64,000 nucleotides of DNA from Bacteroidales bacterium (GCA_015060965.1 SUXN01000006.1:16247-80246), one strand, 5' to 3'; counted from the first letter of the stretch, positions 36,574-46,008 are shown. Program-made: numbers and translations. The notes: generated by a model not told the origin, from the letters alone.

Positions 36574-37497
36574 TTATTTACCTTTATTGATGATGTATAT
36601 ACCGGCTGTGGCAAGAGCAGCCGCTGCCACATATTTCCAATAGAATGGTTCGCCAAGACACATACACGATGTGACTGCGCCCACCACAGGAATGAGTGAG
36701 TTGAAAATCGCCACCTTGCCCACCGGATTGCAGGTGAGTAGCTTGTTATAGAGCGTGAAACCGAGAGCCGAGATGCAGACAAGCAGCATAAGAATCACCA
36801 CTCCAACAGCATTGATATCGGGAAGCGTTCCGTCCATCAGAATTCCCGGAACGACAAGCATGACACCGCCCAGAGCCAGGCTATAGCCCGTTCCCACAAA
36901 AACATCGACACGCTTGCCCAATCCACGGGTCATGAGACCGGCGAGTGCAGCACAGAAGGTATTCAGTATTATCATGCCGTCACCCATAAAGGTGAAGCCA
37001 CCGCCTGCCCCACCGCCTATGTTCAGAGCCATAATGCCGGCAAAGCCCAATGCACAGCCAACAATCTTGCTCGAGGTGAGCCTGTCACTCTTGAAAAACA
37101 TACATGCCAGCAGCACAAGCAGGAAGGTACCCAGAGAGTTGAGGATTGCGGCACGTGCTCCGTCACTGTACGAGAGACCCACATAAAAGAAATAGTAGTG
37201 CAGACCTGTGTTAAGCAGTGCAAACAGCAGCACATATAGCCACCCTCCGGTACCGGCAACTGCGAAGCGCCTGCGTGTAGCGGCTGCAATGGCAAGCACA
37301 ATAAGGCCGGCGAGGATAAAACGCACACCGGCAAAGAGCATCTTGCTGCCTGTCATAACTTGTGTTATTCCGAACTCTGCAAAGCCCAGTTTGATAAGCG
37401 GATAGGCCCATCCCCACGCTATTGCTGCTATAAGAGCAAATGTCACCACCCAAAATGGGCGCTGGAATATTGAGGTATTCTTGTTGTCTTGTTCCAT
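36574..37497 (-). CDS. DMT-superfamily (EamA) transporter
   Basis: 307 aa with ten predicted membrane helices in two EamA repeats (~15-150 and ~165-305). Typical segments are AIAWGWAYPLIKLGF near the N-terminus and LYNKLLTCNPVGKVAIFNSLIPVVGAV in the second repeat. It is an inner-membrane exporter or permease of metabolites or amino acids; the substrate cannot be assigned. Two overlapping -7-like boxes lie at 37505-37521. Confidence 0.88.
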   Translation of the reverse strand: MEQDNKNTSIFQRPFWVVTFALIAAIAWGWAYPLIKLGFAEFGITQVMTGSKMLFAGVRFILAGLIVLAIAAATRRRFAVAGTGGWLYVLLFALLNTGLHYYFFYVGLSYSDGARAAILNSLGTFLLVLLACMFFKSDRLTSSKIVGCALGFAGIMALNIGGGAGGGFTFMGDGMIILNTFCAALAGLMTRGLGKRVDVFVGTGYSLALGGVMLVVPGILMDGTLPDINAVGVVILMLLVCISALGFTLYNKLLTCNPVGKVAIFNSLIPVVGAVTSCMCLGEPFYWKYVAAAALATAGIYIINKGK

Positions 37498-37504
37498 AAT
37501 GCTG

Positions 37505-37521
37505 CAAAATTAGCAAAATTA
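37505..37521 (-). promoter_or_regulatory. Two -7-like boxes (TAATTTTG) for the DMT transporter gene
   Basis: CAAAATTA on the plus strand occurs at 37505-37512 and 37514-37521. The second gives the more plausible leader. Confidence 0.35.
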
Positions 37522-37588
37522 TCGGTACACGGCAGCATTGTAAGTAAAGAAGATTGTCAACAATAATACTCCATTCAGAAGAAAATAC

Positions 37589-37596
37589 TATCTTTG
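37589..37596 (+). promoter_or_regulatory. -7 box TATCTTTG for the histidine phosphatase gene
   Basis: Matches TAnnTTTG, 28 bp before the ATG at 37625. Confidence 0.5.
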
Positions 37597-37624
37597 CTAA
37601 TAGAATGATTAAAACAAGAAAATT

Positions 37625-38125
37625 ATGGCTACAACAATTTATATGACCCGCCACGGCGAGACAATAGAAAATTCAAAGGGACTGTTCCAGGGACAGACAC
37701 CGGGACACCTCTCGGAGCTTGGTATAGAGCAGGCTCGCTCATTGCGCCCACGTATTGCCGAGTTGGAGTTCGATGTGGTTCTCTGCAGCGACCTCAAGCG
37801 TTGCCTTGACACTGCCGAGATTGCCCTTGAAGGCCGCGAATGTATTTTCATCAAGGAGCCGCTGTTGCGCGAGCGCGACCTCGGCAACCTTGCCGGCACC
37901 CCCATCAAAGGCGCGGTTTACAACGACACAGTTGAGACAGAGGAGTCAATGAAGGAGCGTGCTCACAAGTTCCTTGACAAAGTGCGCCGTGAGTACCCGG
38001 ACAAGAAGATCCTCGCTTTCAGCCATGGTTTCTTCTGCCGCATCATGGAGGCTGAGATAAAGGGAGTGACCCACAGGGATGTTACCCTCTTCGGCAACTG
38101 CGAGATAAGGGAGTTCATTGTATAA
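37625..38125 (+). CDS. Histidine phosphatase family protein (phosphoglycerate mutase-like)
   Basis: 166 aa. Catalytic MTRHGET near the N-terminus (phospho-His in RHG), GLFQGQTPGHLSELGIEQA, CSDLKRCLDTA and the second His in AFSHGFF (~138) define the branch 1 histidine phosphatases. The length is short for a true phosphoglycerate mutase, so a phosphatase of small phosphoesters is more likely. The substrate is unknown. Confidence 0.88.
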   Translation: MATTIYMTRHGETIENSKGLFQGQTPGHLSELGIEQARSLRPRIAELEFDVVLCSDLKRCLDTAEIALEGRECIFIKEPLLRERDLGNLAGTPIKGAVYNDTVETEESMKERAHKFLDKVRREYPDKKILAFSHGFFCRIMEAEIKGVTHRDVTLFGNCEIREFIV

Positions 38126-38145
38126 CGAAAAACGGAAAGGTGAAA

Positions 38146-38238
38146 GCCGTAGGCTTCGATAACGCCGGCAGCAATTAGTCGCAGGTAGCGTGGCATAGTC
38201 ACGCCCTGCGGGTTGCGAGAGGACGGCGTTGTCAAAGT
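38146..38238 (+). repeat. R3 nested-hairpin repeat, copy 1
   Basis: The outer stem gataacgccg/cggcgttgtc encloses an inner stem-loop GCAGG-TA-GCGTG-GCATAGT-CACGC-CCTGC at 38181-38209, then gggttgcgagagg. A near-identical copy follows 125 bp later. The 497-bp gap 38126-38622 holds only repeats. Confidence 0.75.
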
Positions 38239-38270
38239 GAAAAGTTAAAAGTTAAAACGAAAAACGGAAA

Positions 38271-38363
38271 GCCGTAGGCTTCGATAACGCCGGCAGCAAT
38301 TAGTCGCAGGTAGCGTGGCAAAGTCACGCCCTGCGGGTTGCGAGAGGACGGCGTTGTCAAAGT
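38271..38363 (+). repeat. R3 nested-hairpin repeat, copy 2
   Basis: Same as copy 1 with one visible difference, in the loop (GCAAAGT for GCATAGT). Both are preceded by acgaaaaacggaaa, so the unit was tandemly duplicated. Confidence 0.75.
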
Positions 38364-38421
38364 CGCAAGCGGTTACTCTTCAACAACACGAGCAGTGACA
38401 ATAATTTAGACAAAGTAAACA

Positions 38422-38550
38422 ATATACAGACTCCTCCGTCCTTCGGACACCTCCTCTATAAACAGAGGAGGACTGAGAAAGAAGAACATAAATAAAAGAC
38501 AACAGTGCTCCTCTAAGATAGAGGAGCTCCCCGAATGGGGTGAGGAGTAT
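38422..38550 (+). repeat. R1-type repeat with leader shared with 41622
   Basis: Starts with atatacagactcctccgtc, continues through cctcctctataaacagagg and the shared gactgagaaagaagaac, and ends with the R1 double hairpin: ctcctcta/tagaggag, then cccc-gaat-gggg, then tgaggag (to 38547). Confidence 0.65.
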
Positions 38551-38622
38551 GTATGACCACATAAACAACAACATATCCGTTTCAAAGCAAGCTACCTTCT
38601 CCAAACAAGACATGTAATTTCC

Positions 38623-39276
38623 ATGAAAAAAGCCGAACTATATAAAAAAGCCATAGAATACTTTGAGGTGGCGATGCCCGTTGCTGAAACGGAGCTCAAC
38701 TACTCCACCCCGTTTGACCTGCTTGTGGCAGTCATATTGTCAGCGCAATGTACCGACAAGCGCGTGAACATGGTCACCCCCGACCTCATCGCACGCTACC
38801 CCGATGCACACGAGATGGCCCAGGCCCACCCCGACGAAATCTACAACTACATAAAGAGCGTATCGTACCCCAACAACAAGGCAAAGCATCTTGTAGGCAT
38901 GGCACAGAAGCTATGCAGCGATTTCGGCGGCGAGGTTCCCGACACTCTTGAGGAACTCGTTACGCTGCCCGGCGTGGGACGCAAGACTGCCAATGTAATT
39001 CTCTCCGTAGTGTGGGACAGAAGCGCCATGGCCGTAGACACCCACGTGTTCCGCGTGAGCCACCGCATAGGACTGGTGCCCAAACGCTGCACCACTCCCT
39101 ACAGTGTGGAGATGGAGCTGATGAAACACCTTCCGCAAGATATCATCCCCAAAGCCCATCATTGGCTCATATTGCATGGACGGTATGTATGCAAGGCCCG
39201 CACACCTGAATGCGGCAGATGCGGACTGACCGAAGTGTGTAAAGAGTACCTCAAACAGCACCCTAAAAGAGTATAA
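38623..39276 (+). CDS. nth: Endonuclease III (bifunctional DNA glycosylase/AP lyase)
   Basis: 217 aa. Removes oxidised pyrimidines in base-excision repair. Helix-hairpin-helix LPGVGRKTANVIL (catalytic Lys ~121), catalytic Asp in VDTHVFRVSHR (~139), and a C-terminal [4Fe-4S] loop CKARTPECGRCGLTEVC (C-x6-C-x2-C-x5-C). Length is normal. The NUDIX gene starts 7 bp after its stop, so the two repair/sanitation genes probably share a transcript. Confidence 0.95.
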   Translation: MKKAELYKKAIEYFEVAMPVAETELNYSTPFDLLVAVILSAQCTDKRVNMVTPDLIARYPDAHEMAQAHPDEIYNYIKSVSYPNNKAKHLVGMAQKLCSDFGGEVPDTLEELVTLPGVGRKTANVILSVVWDRSAMAVDTHVFRVSHRIGLVPKRCTTPYSVEMELMKHLPQDIIPKAHHWLILHGRYVCKARTPECGRCGLTEVCKEYLKQHPKRV

Positions 39277-39282
39277 ATCCCA

Positions 39283-39828
39283 ATGAGCAACAACAAGAAG
39301 TGGAAAGTCCTGGACAGGGAGTATCTTTTCAGACGTCCGTGGCTGACAGCACGACGCGACAAGCTTGAACTGCCCGACGGCAGAATCATGGACGAATATT
39401 ATGTACTTGAATACCCCGATTGGGTAAATGTCATTGCAATAACCAAGGACGGACAAATCGTTATGGAGAAGCAGTACCGTCACGGTCTGGAAGTGATCAG
39501 CACCGAGTTGCCGTGCGGAGTGATTGAGGAAGGCGAAGAGCCATTGGAGGCTGCCAAACGCGAACTGCTTGAGGAGACAGGCTACAGCGGAGGTGAGTGG
39601 AGCAGGCTGATGACGCTCTCGCCCAACCCCAGTTCCATGAATAACCTCGCGCACTGCTTCCTTGCCGTGGGCGTCGAAAAGACAGCCCAGCAGTCACTTG
39701 ACGAGAACGAGGACCTTGAGGTGTTGCTGATGAGCGAGGACGAAGTGAAGTCACTGCTCCATGAAGGCGGTATATGTCAGGCACTGATGGTTGCCCCGCT
39801 CTACAAATACTTCAGCCAAAAGGAATAA
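39283..39828 (+). CDS. NUDIX hydrolase (ADP-ribose pyrophosphatase-like)
   Basis: 181 aa. The Nudix box GVIEEGEEPLEAAKRELLEETG fits Gx5Ex7REUxEExGU. The upstream MEKQYRHGLEVISTELP and downstream LSPNPSSMNNLAHCFLA match the ADP-ribose/GDP-mannose pyrophosphatase branch. It hydrolyses nucleoside diphosphate derivatives; the exact substrate is unknown. It follows nth by 7 bp. Confidence 0.88.
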   Translation: MSNNKKWKVLDREYLFRRPWLTARRDKLELPDGRIMDEYYVLEYPDWVNVIAITKDGQIVMEKQYRHGLEVISTELPCGVIEEGEEPLEAAKRELLEETGYSGGEWSRLMTLSPNPSSMNNLAHCFLAVGVEKTAQQSLDENEDLEVLLMSEDEVKSLLHEGGICQALMVAPLYKYFSQKE

Positions 39829-39951
39829 AAGAGCAATAGAAATCCTTAAAGAAATTTTATTTGAAAATATTACCTCTTTTATATAAAAAACATTATCTTC
39901 GCAGAATGAAATAGTGTCGGTAATTGTTATTATCCGCAGAGTGTAAAGATT

Positions 39952-40161
39952 TAGAGATCCTTCCGTTCCGTCAGGATGACAACAACAAATACCTGTCATG
40001 CTGAATGAAATGAAGCATCTCAAAAAAAACAAAAGAGTTCCTTCGCTCCACTCAGGATGACAAACAGGCAGGATGACAACAACAGGTACATGTCATGCTG
40101 GAGCGGAGCGAAGCATCTAAAAGAACGGGGAAAGAGATCCTTCCGTTCCGTCAGGATGACA
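39952..40161. repeat. Cluster of five R2 hairpin repeats in alternating orientation
   Basis: Units at ~39952-39980, 39992-40020, 40037-40062, 40093-40121 and 40132-40161. Stems ATCCT/AGGAT and ATGCT/AGCAT alternate around short loops such as tccgttccgtc, and each unit has a gtcat or atgac edge. The gap 39829-40269 upstream of pgk holds these repeats and no gene. Confidence 0.7.
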
Positions 40162-40269
40162 AGTACGAAGGATGACAAACAGACAGGATGACAAAAACAA
40201 ATGACAAGAACGACACTATAACCAAACAAGCATTTAACAACATTTTATTAACATAAAATCAATTAAGCT

Positions 40270-41520
40270 ATGACAATTGACAATTTCAAGTTTGCCGGCA
40301 AAAAGGCAATCGTTCGTGTTGATTTCAATGTACCCTTGAACGAGGAGGGTAAGATTACTGACGACACCCGTATCCGCGGTGCTCTTCCCACATTGAAGAA
40401 GGTATTGGCTGACGGCGGTGCTCTCATCATCATGTCACACATGGGCAAGCCAAAAGGTAAGGTTAACGCAAAGTACTCTTTGAGCCAGATTGTTGACGCT
40501 GTTTCTGAGAAGCTGGGTGTACCCGTACAGTTCGCTCCTGACTGCGCAAAGGCTGCTGAGGCTGCTGCCGCTTTGAAGGCCGGCGAGGTATTGATGCTCG
40601 AGAACCTCCGTTTCTATCCCGAGGAGGAGGGCAAGCCTGTCGGTATCGACAAGGAGGATCCTGCATACAACGATGCAAAGAAGGCAATGAAGGAGTCACA
40701 GAAGGAGTTCTCAAAGACACTCGCATCTTATGCTGACTGCTACATCAACGACGCATTCGGTACAGCTCACCGCCGTCACGCTTCAACAGCAGTCATCGCC
40801 GACTACTTCGACGCTGACAACAAGATGCTCGGCTACTTGATGGAGAAAGAGGTTCAGGCTGTTGACAACATCCTCAAGGACATCAAGCGTCCATTCACAG
40901 CTATCATGGGTGGTTCAAAGGTATCTACAAAGATCGGTATCATCGAGAACCTCATGGACAAGGTAGACAACCTCATCCTCTGCGGTGGTATGACATACAC
41001 ATTCGCTAAGGCTCAGGGTGGCCAGATTGGCCGTTCAATCGTTGAGGACGACAAGCTCGACCTCGCTATCAGCATCATGGAGCAGGCAAAGGCAAAGGGC
41101 GTTAACCTCGTTCTCGCTAAGGACTGCGTTGCTGCCGACGACTTCTCTAACGACGCCAACACACAGGTATGCCCGGCAGGTGCAATCCCCGAGGGTTGGG
41201 AAGGTCTTGATGCAGGTCCTCAGGCTCAGCAGGACTTCGCTGCAGCTATCGTTGACGCAAAGACTATCCTCTGGAACGGTCCTGCAGGTGTGTTCGAGTT
41301 CGACAACTTCACAGCCGGTTCACGTGCCATCGCCGAGGCTATCGGCAAGGCAACTGCCAACGGTGCGTTCTCACTCATCGGTGGTGGTGACTCTGTAGCA
41401 TGTATCAACAAGTTCGGTATGGCCGACCAGGTATCATACATCTCAACAGGTGGTGGTGCTCTTCTCGAGGCTATCGAGGGTAAGGTTCTCCCGGGCGTAG
41501 CAGCTATCAAGGGCGAATAA
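40270..41520 (+). CDS. pgk: Phosphoglycerate kinase
   Basis: 416 aa. Transfers phosphate from 1,3-bisphosphoglycerate to ADP in glycolysis. Motifs: [34 protein letters not shown], a mid-protein [30 protein letters not shown], and [17 protein letters not shown] near the C-terminus. Codon choice is strikingly uniform (frequent gct, ctc, aag), as expected for a highly expressed gene. A terminator with a GCAA tetraloop follows. Confidence 0.97.
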   Translation: MTIDNFKFAGKKAIVRVDFNVPLNEEGKITDDTRIRGALPTLKKVLADGGALIIMSHMGKPKGKVNAKYSLSQIVDAVSEKLGVPVQFAPDCAKAAEAAAALKAGEVLMLENLRFYPEEEGKPVGIDKEDPAYNDAKKAMKESQKEFSKTLASYADCYINDAFGTAHRRHASTAVIADYFDADNKMLGYLMEKEVQAVDNILKDIKRPFTAIMGGSKVSTKIGIIENLMDKVDNLILCGGMTYTFAKAQGGQIGRSIVEDDKLDLAISIMEQAKAKGVNLVLAKDCVAADDFSNDANTQVCPAGAIPEGWEGLDAGPQAQQDFAAAIVDAKTILWNGPAGVFEFDNFTAGSRAIAEAIGKATANGAFSLIGGGDSVACINKFGMADQVSYISTGGGALLEAIEGKVLPGVAAIKGE

Positions 41521-41541
41521 TCTCCCGCTTGAAGAATTTAT

Positions 41542-41573
41542 AATAAACAGCGCGGGCAACCGCGCTGTTTATT
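41542..41573 (+). terminator. Terminator after pgk with GNRA loop
   Basis: aataaacagcgcgg pairs perfectly with ccgcgctgtttatt (14 bp) around a GCAA tetraloop, followed by atata. Confidence 0.9.
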
Positions 41574-41621
41574 ATATAACGGAAAAGTTCAACCGTACTG
41601 TTGAACTTTCGACAACACAGA

Positions 41622-41831
41622 GAATATACAGACTCCTCCGTCTTCAAAACAAGTTTGAATTCACCTCCTCTATAAACAGAGGAGGACTGAGAAAGAAGAA
41701 CTTAAATAAAAGACAACAGCGCTCCTCATGATAAGAGGGCAGTGCGAAGCCACAGCACTGCTTGCGACGACGGTACCTTTAGGTACCCAAAGGAGTCCCG
41801 AAGGGCCCTGTCACGTAGTGACTGAGGAGTA
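41622..41831 (+). repeat. R1-type composite repeat before the TPR gene
   Basis: Shares atatacagactcctccgtc, cctcctctataaacagagg and gactgagaaagaagaac with the unit at 38422. After gctcctcatgataagaggg it carries an extra segment containing ggtacctttaggtacc and aaggagtcccgaagggccc, which also occurs in reverse at 62181 and 63925. It ends with the hairpin gtcac-gta-gtgac and tgaggag. Confidence 0.65.
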
Positions 41832-41847
41832 GAACAACAATAATTTC

Positions 41848-44043
41848 ATGGACGAAAAACGTATCACAGACATTCAGAAGAGCGTCGCTGACGCTCTGGC
41901 CGAGGAGAGGTTGAAAAAGGCCATCGATACCCTTGGAGAGGGCATCGACGAGCTGCAGGATTGGGAACTGCGTACACGCTACACCGAGATGCAGACAGCA
42001 TACAGGTATATGCTGGAGTATCTGCGGCAGGGTATGCCCGACCCCGACAAGGAACGGCTCCACGGCGAGCTGATTGGCCGATGCTACGTCATCAACGACC
42101 AGATAGCCGTGGCAAGGCTCACCGAGCACTCCACCAAGGTCTACTGCCAGATGCGCCGCAAGTACAAGGGAGTGAGCGAGGCCGACGGCGTATATGCAAG
42201 GCTCAGGGAGAACTTCGCCAACAGCGAGGTGGCACAGAGCCTCCCCGCCGACGAGTGCCGTACCCTCAATGAGAGACTTGCCACAGAGCACGAGCAGCTG
42301 TTGCAGCAGCTCTTCGGCATACTGTGGAGCAGCAACTGCTGGAGCAAGGGCGATGCCGAGAAGATATACAACGGCATCAGCAGTGCCGAGATAACCCTCG
42401 ATGACCGCGCCGTAGCCGTGAGCGCCATAACGCTGAGCGCCCTCAAGTGCTTTGAGCCACAGAAGGCTATCACCCTATGCAAACTCGCGTCAAGCCCCGA
42501 GAGCCTGCTCTCCACACGCGCCATTATAGGACTCATCATAGTGCTGTTCACCTACCGCCAACGCATCAAGCACTACCCCGAGATAGGCAATGCCCTTGCA
42601 GCCCTGCGCGACGATGCCACCATCATGCGTCGCATAGAGACAATACAGATACAGCTGCTGCGCAGCCGCGAGACACAGAAGATAGACCGCAAGATGCGCG
42701 AGGAGATAATCCCCGCCATAATGAAGAACCCCAACCTGCGCAACAAGCTCAGCATGGACATCCTCAAGGAGATTGAGGACGACGAGGACAAGAACCCCGA
42801 GTGGAAGAAGTGGATTGAGGAAGACCGCATAAAAGGCAAGATAGAGGAGATGAGCAAGTGGCAGATGGAGGGTGCCGACGTATACATGAGCACCTTCTCG
42901 CAGCTCAAGAACTTCTCCTTCTTCGGCGAGATAAGCAACTGGTTCCGTCCCTTCGACACCAACGTCCCCGCAATCGCCGCCATACTCCCCAAAGAAATAA
43001 AGAGCAGCACAAGCATCATCAGCGCCATATGCGCATCGCCGTTCTTCTGCAACAGCGACAAGTTCTCCTTCTGCCTCACCTTCGAGCGCGTGCCCAAGGA
43101 GCAACGCGACGCCCTCATGGCACAGATGACAGGCGCCGACCAGGCCGAGCAGATGCCCGACCTGCAATCCGTTATCCCCACAGACAAGCGTGCAGAGGTA
43201 GAGAGCAACCAGTACATACAAGACCTCTACCGGTTCTTCAAGGTATCGAACTACCGCCACGAGTTCAGCGACCCCTTCGCCATGTCACTAAACCTGTTGC
43301 AGAGCGAAGCCCTTACCCCACTCATCGAGAGCAACGACGCCCTGCTGCGCACCTTCCGCTATCTGGTGGAGAAAGAGTACTACAGCGAAGCCTTCAAGGC
43401 AGGCCGTAGCTACGAGAAGAGCGGCGAGTGCGATGCACAGTTCTTCCAGGAGATGGGCTTCTGCGCACAGAAAGAGTGTGACTACGACACCGCCGTCGAC
43501 TACTACACCAAGGCCGACATCGTGAAGCCCGACACCCTGTGGACCCTGCGCCACATAGCACAGTGTTACCGCTTGCAAGGCGAGTCGGAGAAAGCCCTCA
43601 GCTACTACCTCATGGCCGAGGAGCTCGCCCCCGAGAACATTTCCCTGCTGATGCAGACCGGCGAGAGCTACGCCACCCTCAAGCAGTACGAAGAAGCCTT
43701 CGCCCGTTTCTACAAGGTAGAATACCTCAAGCCCGACTCCCTGCGTGCCATGCGCGCCATCGCCTGGTGCTCATTCATCACCGGCAAGGACGACCAGGCC
43801 CGCGGCTACTACCGGCGTCTGATGGAGCAGCCCCACCCCACCTTCGAGGACTACCTCAATGCCGCGCATGTAGAATGGGCAACAAAGAACAACAAACAGG
43901 CTGTAGAATACTACAACAAAGCAAAAGAAATTTGCAGTAATGCTGACAAGATTGCAGAGCACATCCTCAACGACAAAGAGGTAATGCTTGAACGTGGAGT
44001 AAGCGAAACAGAACTGCAACTGTTGATAGATTTAATATCATAG
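41848..44043 (+). CDS. Large TPR-repeat protein of unknown function
   Basis: 731 aa, soluble, no signal peptide. The N-terminal ~330 residues are helical and highly charged (ADALAEERLKKAIDTLGEGI). A hydrophobic middle (NFSFFGEISNWFRPF, FDTNVPAIAAILPK) follows. From ~500 onward there are TPR units (DYDTAVDYYTKADIVKPD; ESEKALSYYLMAEELAPEN; QYEEAFARFYKVEYLKPDS; NKQAVEYYNKAKEIC). Such proteins are recurrent in Bacteroidales but unassigned. Codons are strongly C-ending, unlike the AT-rich island to its right. A protein-interaction role is all that can be inferred. Confidence 0.8.
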   Translation: MDEKRITDIQKSVADALAEERLKKAIDTLGEGIDELQDWELRTRYTEMQTAYRYMLEYLRQGMPDPDKERLHGELIGRCYVINDQIAVARLTEHSTKVYCQMRRKYKGVSEADGVYARLRENFANSEVAQSLPADECRTLNERLATEHEQLLQQLFGILWSSNCWSKGDAEKIYNGISSAEITLDDRAVAVSAITLSALKCFEPQKAITLCKLASSPESLLSTRAIIGLIIVLFTYRQRIKHYPEIGNALAALRDDATIMRRIETIQIQLLRSRETQKIDRKMREEIIPAIMKNPNLRNKLSMDILKEIEDDEDKNPEWKKWIEEDRIKGKIEEMSKWQMEGADVYMSTFSQLKNFSFFGEISNWFRPFDTNVPAIAAILPKEIKSSTSIISAICASPFFCNSDKFSFCLTFERVPKEQRDALMAQMTGADQAEQMPDLQSVIPTDKRAEVESNQYIQDLYRFFKVSNYRHEFSDPFAMSLNLLQSEALTPLIESNDALLRTFRYLVEKEYYSEAFKAGRSYEKSGECDAQFFQEMGFCAQKECDYDTAVDYYTKADIVKPDTLWTLRHIAQCYRLQGESEKALSYYLMAEELAPENISLLMQTGESYATLKQYEEAFARFYKVEYLKPDSLRAMRAIAWCSFITGKDDQARGYYRRLMEQPHPTFEDYLNAAHVEWATKNNKQAVEYYNKAKEICSNADKIAEHILNDKEVMLERGVSETELQLLIDLIS

Positions 44044-44050
44044 CGGTATA

Positions 44051-44126
44051 GACAATGTTGGCAGCATCTTGTCAAGCGAAGTGCCGCATAGTGGCACCGC
44101 TTGGGTTGCGATAAGACAACATTGTC
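44051..44126 (+). repeat. R3 nested-hairpin repeat, covarying copy
   Basis: The outer stem gacaatgttg/caacattgtc (10 bp) encloses AAGCG-AA-GTGCC-GCATAGT-GGCAC-CGCTT (44074-44102), then gggttgcgataag. The architecture, bulge position and loop match the 38.2-kb copy while both inner helices and the outer helix differ in sequence. Confidence 0.75.
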
Positions 44127-44205
44127 AGTGCCGCACATGTAGAATGGGTAACCGTGTAGTGAGTATGTTGTATGTTGTTTAACGTGTAATTGTTAATTCA
44201 AAGCT

Positions 44206-44935
44206 GCTCCCCTTGTAATCAAGGGTGAGCTCCGCAAAGCGGTGAGGGGCTAAAATAAACGTGCAATGTTGCTTGGGCGAACCGGAGTTCGCCATTTTTG
44301 TTATCCCGACAGAGCGTAGCGACGAGGGATCTCTACAACCCATTAACATCCATTAACACAGCAATAAAGTAGCTGTGAACGTGTATTGTATATTGTATGT
44401 TGTTTGTTGTTTAACGTGTAATTGTTTAATTCAAAGCTGCTCCCCTTGTTTGTAATCAAGGGGAGCTCCGCAAAGCGGTGAGGGGCTAAAATAAACGTGC
44501 AATGTTTAAAGGGCCAAATAACATATCAAAACCAAAACACAAAGACTTAGTGCTCCTCTTGGTTGAAGAGGAGCTGTCACATAGTGACTGAGGAGATAAA
44601 ATAAATGTGTATTGTTTAACAAGTAAACGTTTAAATGGCGAACCGATGTGTTCGCCATTTTTGTCATCCCGACAGAGCGTAGCGACGAGGGATTTCAGCA
44701 TCCGTTAACATCCATTAACACGGCAGTAAAGTAGCTGTATACGTGTAGTGAGTATGTTGTATGCTGTTTGTTGTTTGTTGTTTAACGTGTAATTGTTTAA
44801 TTCAAAGCTGCTCCCCTTGTTTGTAATCAAGGGTTGAGCTCCGCAAAGCGGTGAGGGGCTAAAATACAATTTCTTCGCGTGCTTGTCATCCTGATGGAGC
44901 GTAGCGACGAGGGATCTCAAACAAAAGTCGCAGTC
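44206..44935 (+). repeat. Array of R1 and R2 repeats between the TPR and RhuM genes
   Basis: R1 double hairpins at 44206-44251, 44439-44487, 44552-44595 (gtcac-ata-gtgac second hairpin) and 44810-44860. R2 hairpins at ~44301-44335, 44663-44696 and 44887-44920. Connecting segments (ttgtttaacgtgtaattg, cattaacatccattaacac, agtagctgt) recur, so the stretch is a series of copies of one ~300-bp composite unit. No gene is present. Confidence 0.75.
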
Positions 44936-45931
44936 CTATTTGCTTTTGTTTTTCGCCTCTTTGTTTAATTGCTTAATAGTATCCAAGTAAGCCTGTTCCA
45001 CCGATGAGAGCGTGCGAAGTTCATATTTCCTGTACTCGCTCTCAGCTTTGGACAATGCCATTGCATGACTGACTTTTCCGGCACCATTGAGTAATAATTC
45101 GCCTGTAGAAGAAAGAATATTATCAAGTTGCTGTATATAATCACTCATATACATCGGACGGCGTTTCATTGCCTGTATCTCGGCAAAGTCAAAATATCCC
45201 GATACAAGATTATTCAATATCTTCAGTTCATCTTCACTCAAATAATTCTTTGCAATTCTTACATCGGCAAGCGTTGGATGCTCCCCTTTAAACGTGGTCA
45301 ATCCCATAAATGGTTGCTCTGCATCGGCGCGTTCATAAATAACCTCGGCAGCAGTATGGCCATGAGCGGCAAAATGTAGCTTATTCTGCACAATCTTGAA
45401 GAATTCTACAGAAAGATCACTACGCGGGTCATAATCCACCGCTGTTGCATACAGGTCAAGTACCTGACGGTACATAACCTTTTCCGATGAACGGATATCC
45501 CTAATTCGGTCGAGCAACTCTTTCCAATAGTTACCGCCTCCTAACTGTTTCAGGCGTTCATCGTCCATCGTAAAACCCTTTATGATATACTCCTTCAATC
45601 GCTCGGTCGCCCACTGGCGGAAACGGGTTGCCGTAACAGAACGCACACGGTAACCAAGCGAAATAATCATATCGAGGTTGTAATGGTTTACCTCGTATGT
45701 TTTACCGTCAGAAGCAGTTGTTCGGAATTTCCGAACAACTGAACTTTCAATCAGTTCTTCATCCTCGAATATATGCTTAATATGCTCACTTACATTTGAT
45801 TTGCTCGTTTGGTATAAGTCACAAAGTTGTTGTTGAGTGAGCCACATAGTCTCCTCGTTATACACAACATCAAGATGGACTTTACCATCCTCACTTTGGT
45901 AGATTACTATGTTGTTATCTGTTTTGTTCAT
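44936..45931 (-). CDS. RhuM-like virulence-associated protein
   Basis: 331 aa from the ATG at 45931 (MNKTDNNIVIYQSEDG), the usual start for this family. The N-terminal region has MWLTQQQLCDLYQTSKSNVSEHIKHIF, a helix-turn-helix-like segment, then FRTTASDGKTYEVNHYNLDMIISLGYRVRS and FRQWATERLKEYIIKG, all characteristic of RhuM proteins. The C-terminal ~150 residues (YNYWKEL-type and DFAEIQAMKRRPMYMSDYIQQLD) are also typical. RhuM genes often sit near restriction systems or mobile DNA; the molecular function is unknown. It is bracketed on both sides by the same repeats. A -7-like box TATATTTG lies at 46009-46016. Confidence 0.85.
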   Translation of the reverse strand: MNKTDNNIVIYQSEDGKVHLDVVYNEETMWLTQQQLCDLYQTSKSNVSEHIKHIFEDEELIESSVVRKFRTTASDGKTYEVNHYNLDMIISLGYRVRSVTATRFRQWATERLKEYIIKGFTMDDERLKQLGGGNYWKELLDRIRDIRSSEKVMYRQVLDLYATAVDYDPRSDLSVEFFKIVQNKLHFAAHGHTAAEVIYERADAEQPFMGLTTFKGEHPTLADVRIAKNYLSEDELKILNNLVSGYFDFAEIQAMKRRPMYMSDYIQQLDNILSSTGELLLNGAGKVSHAMALSKAESEYRKYELRTLSSVEQAYLDTIKQLNKEAKNKSK

Positions 45932-46008
45932 ATGTTCGACAATCAAAGCTGATACATAATTTACATATCCGGCACTCCGTTTGGCAAGTCCTCGCATAGT
46001 AGCAACTA

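Noticed and set aside
42490..43260. 256-codon minus-strand frame in the TPR gene
   Set aside because: Arises from the C-ending codon bias of the TPR gene; no family features.
44486..44920. Short frames inside the R1/R2 array
   Set aside because: They consist only of repeat sequence and recur wherever the repeats occur.
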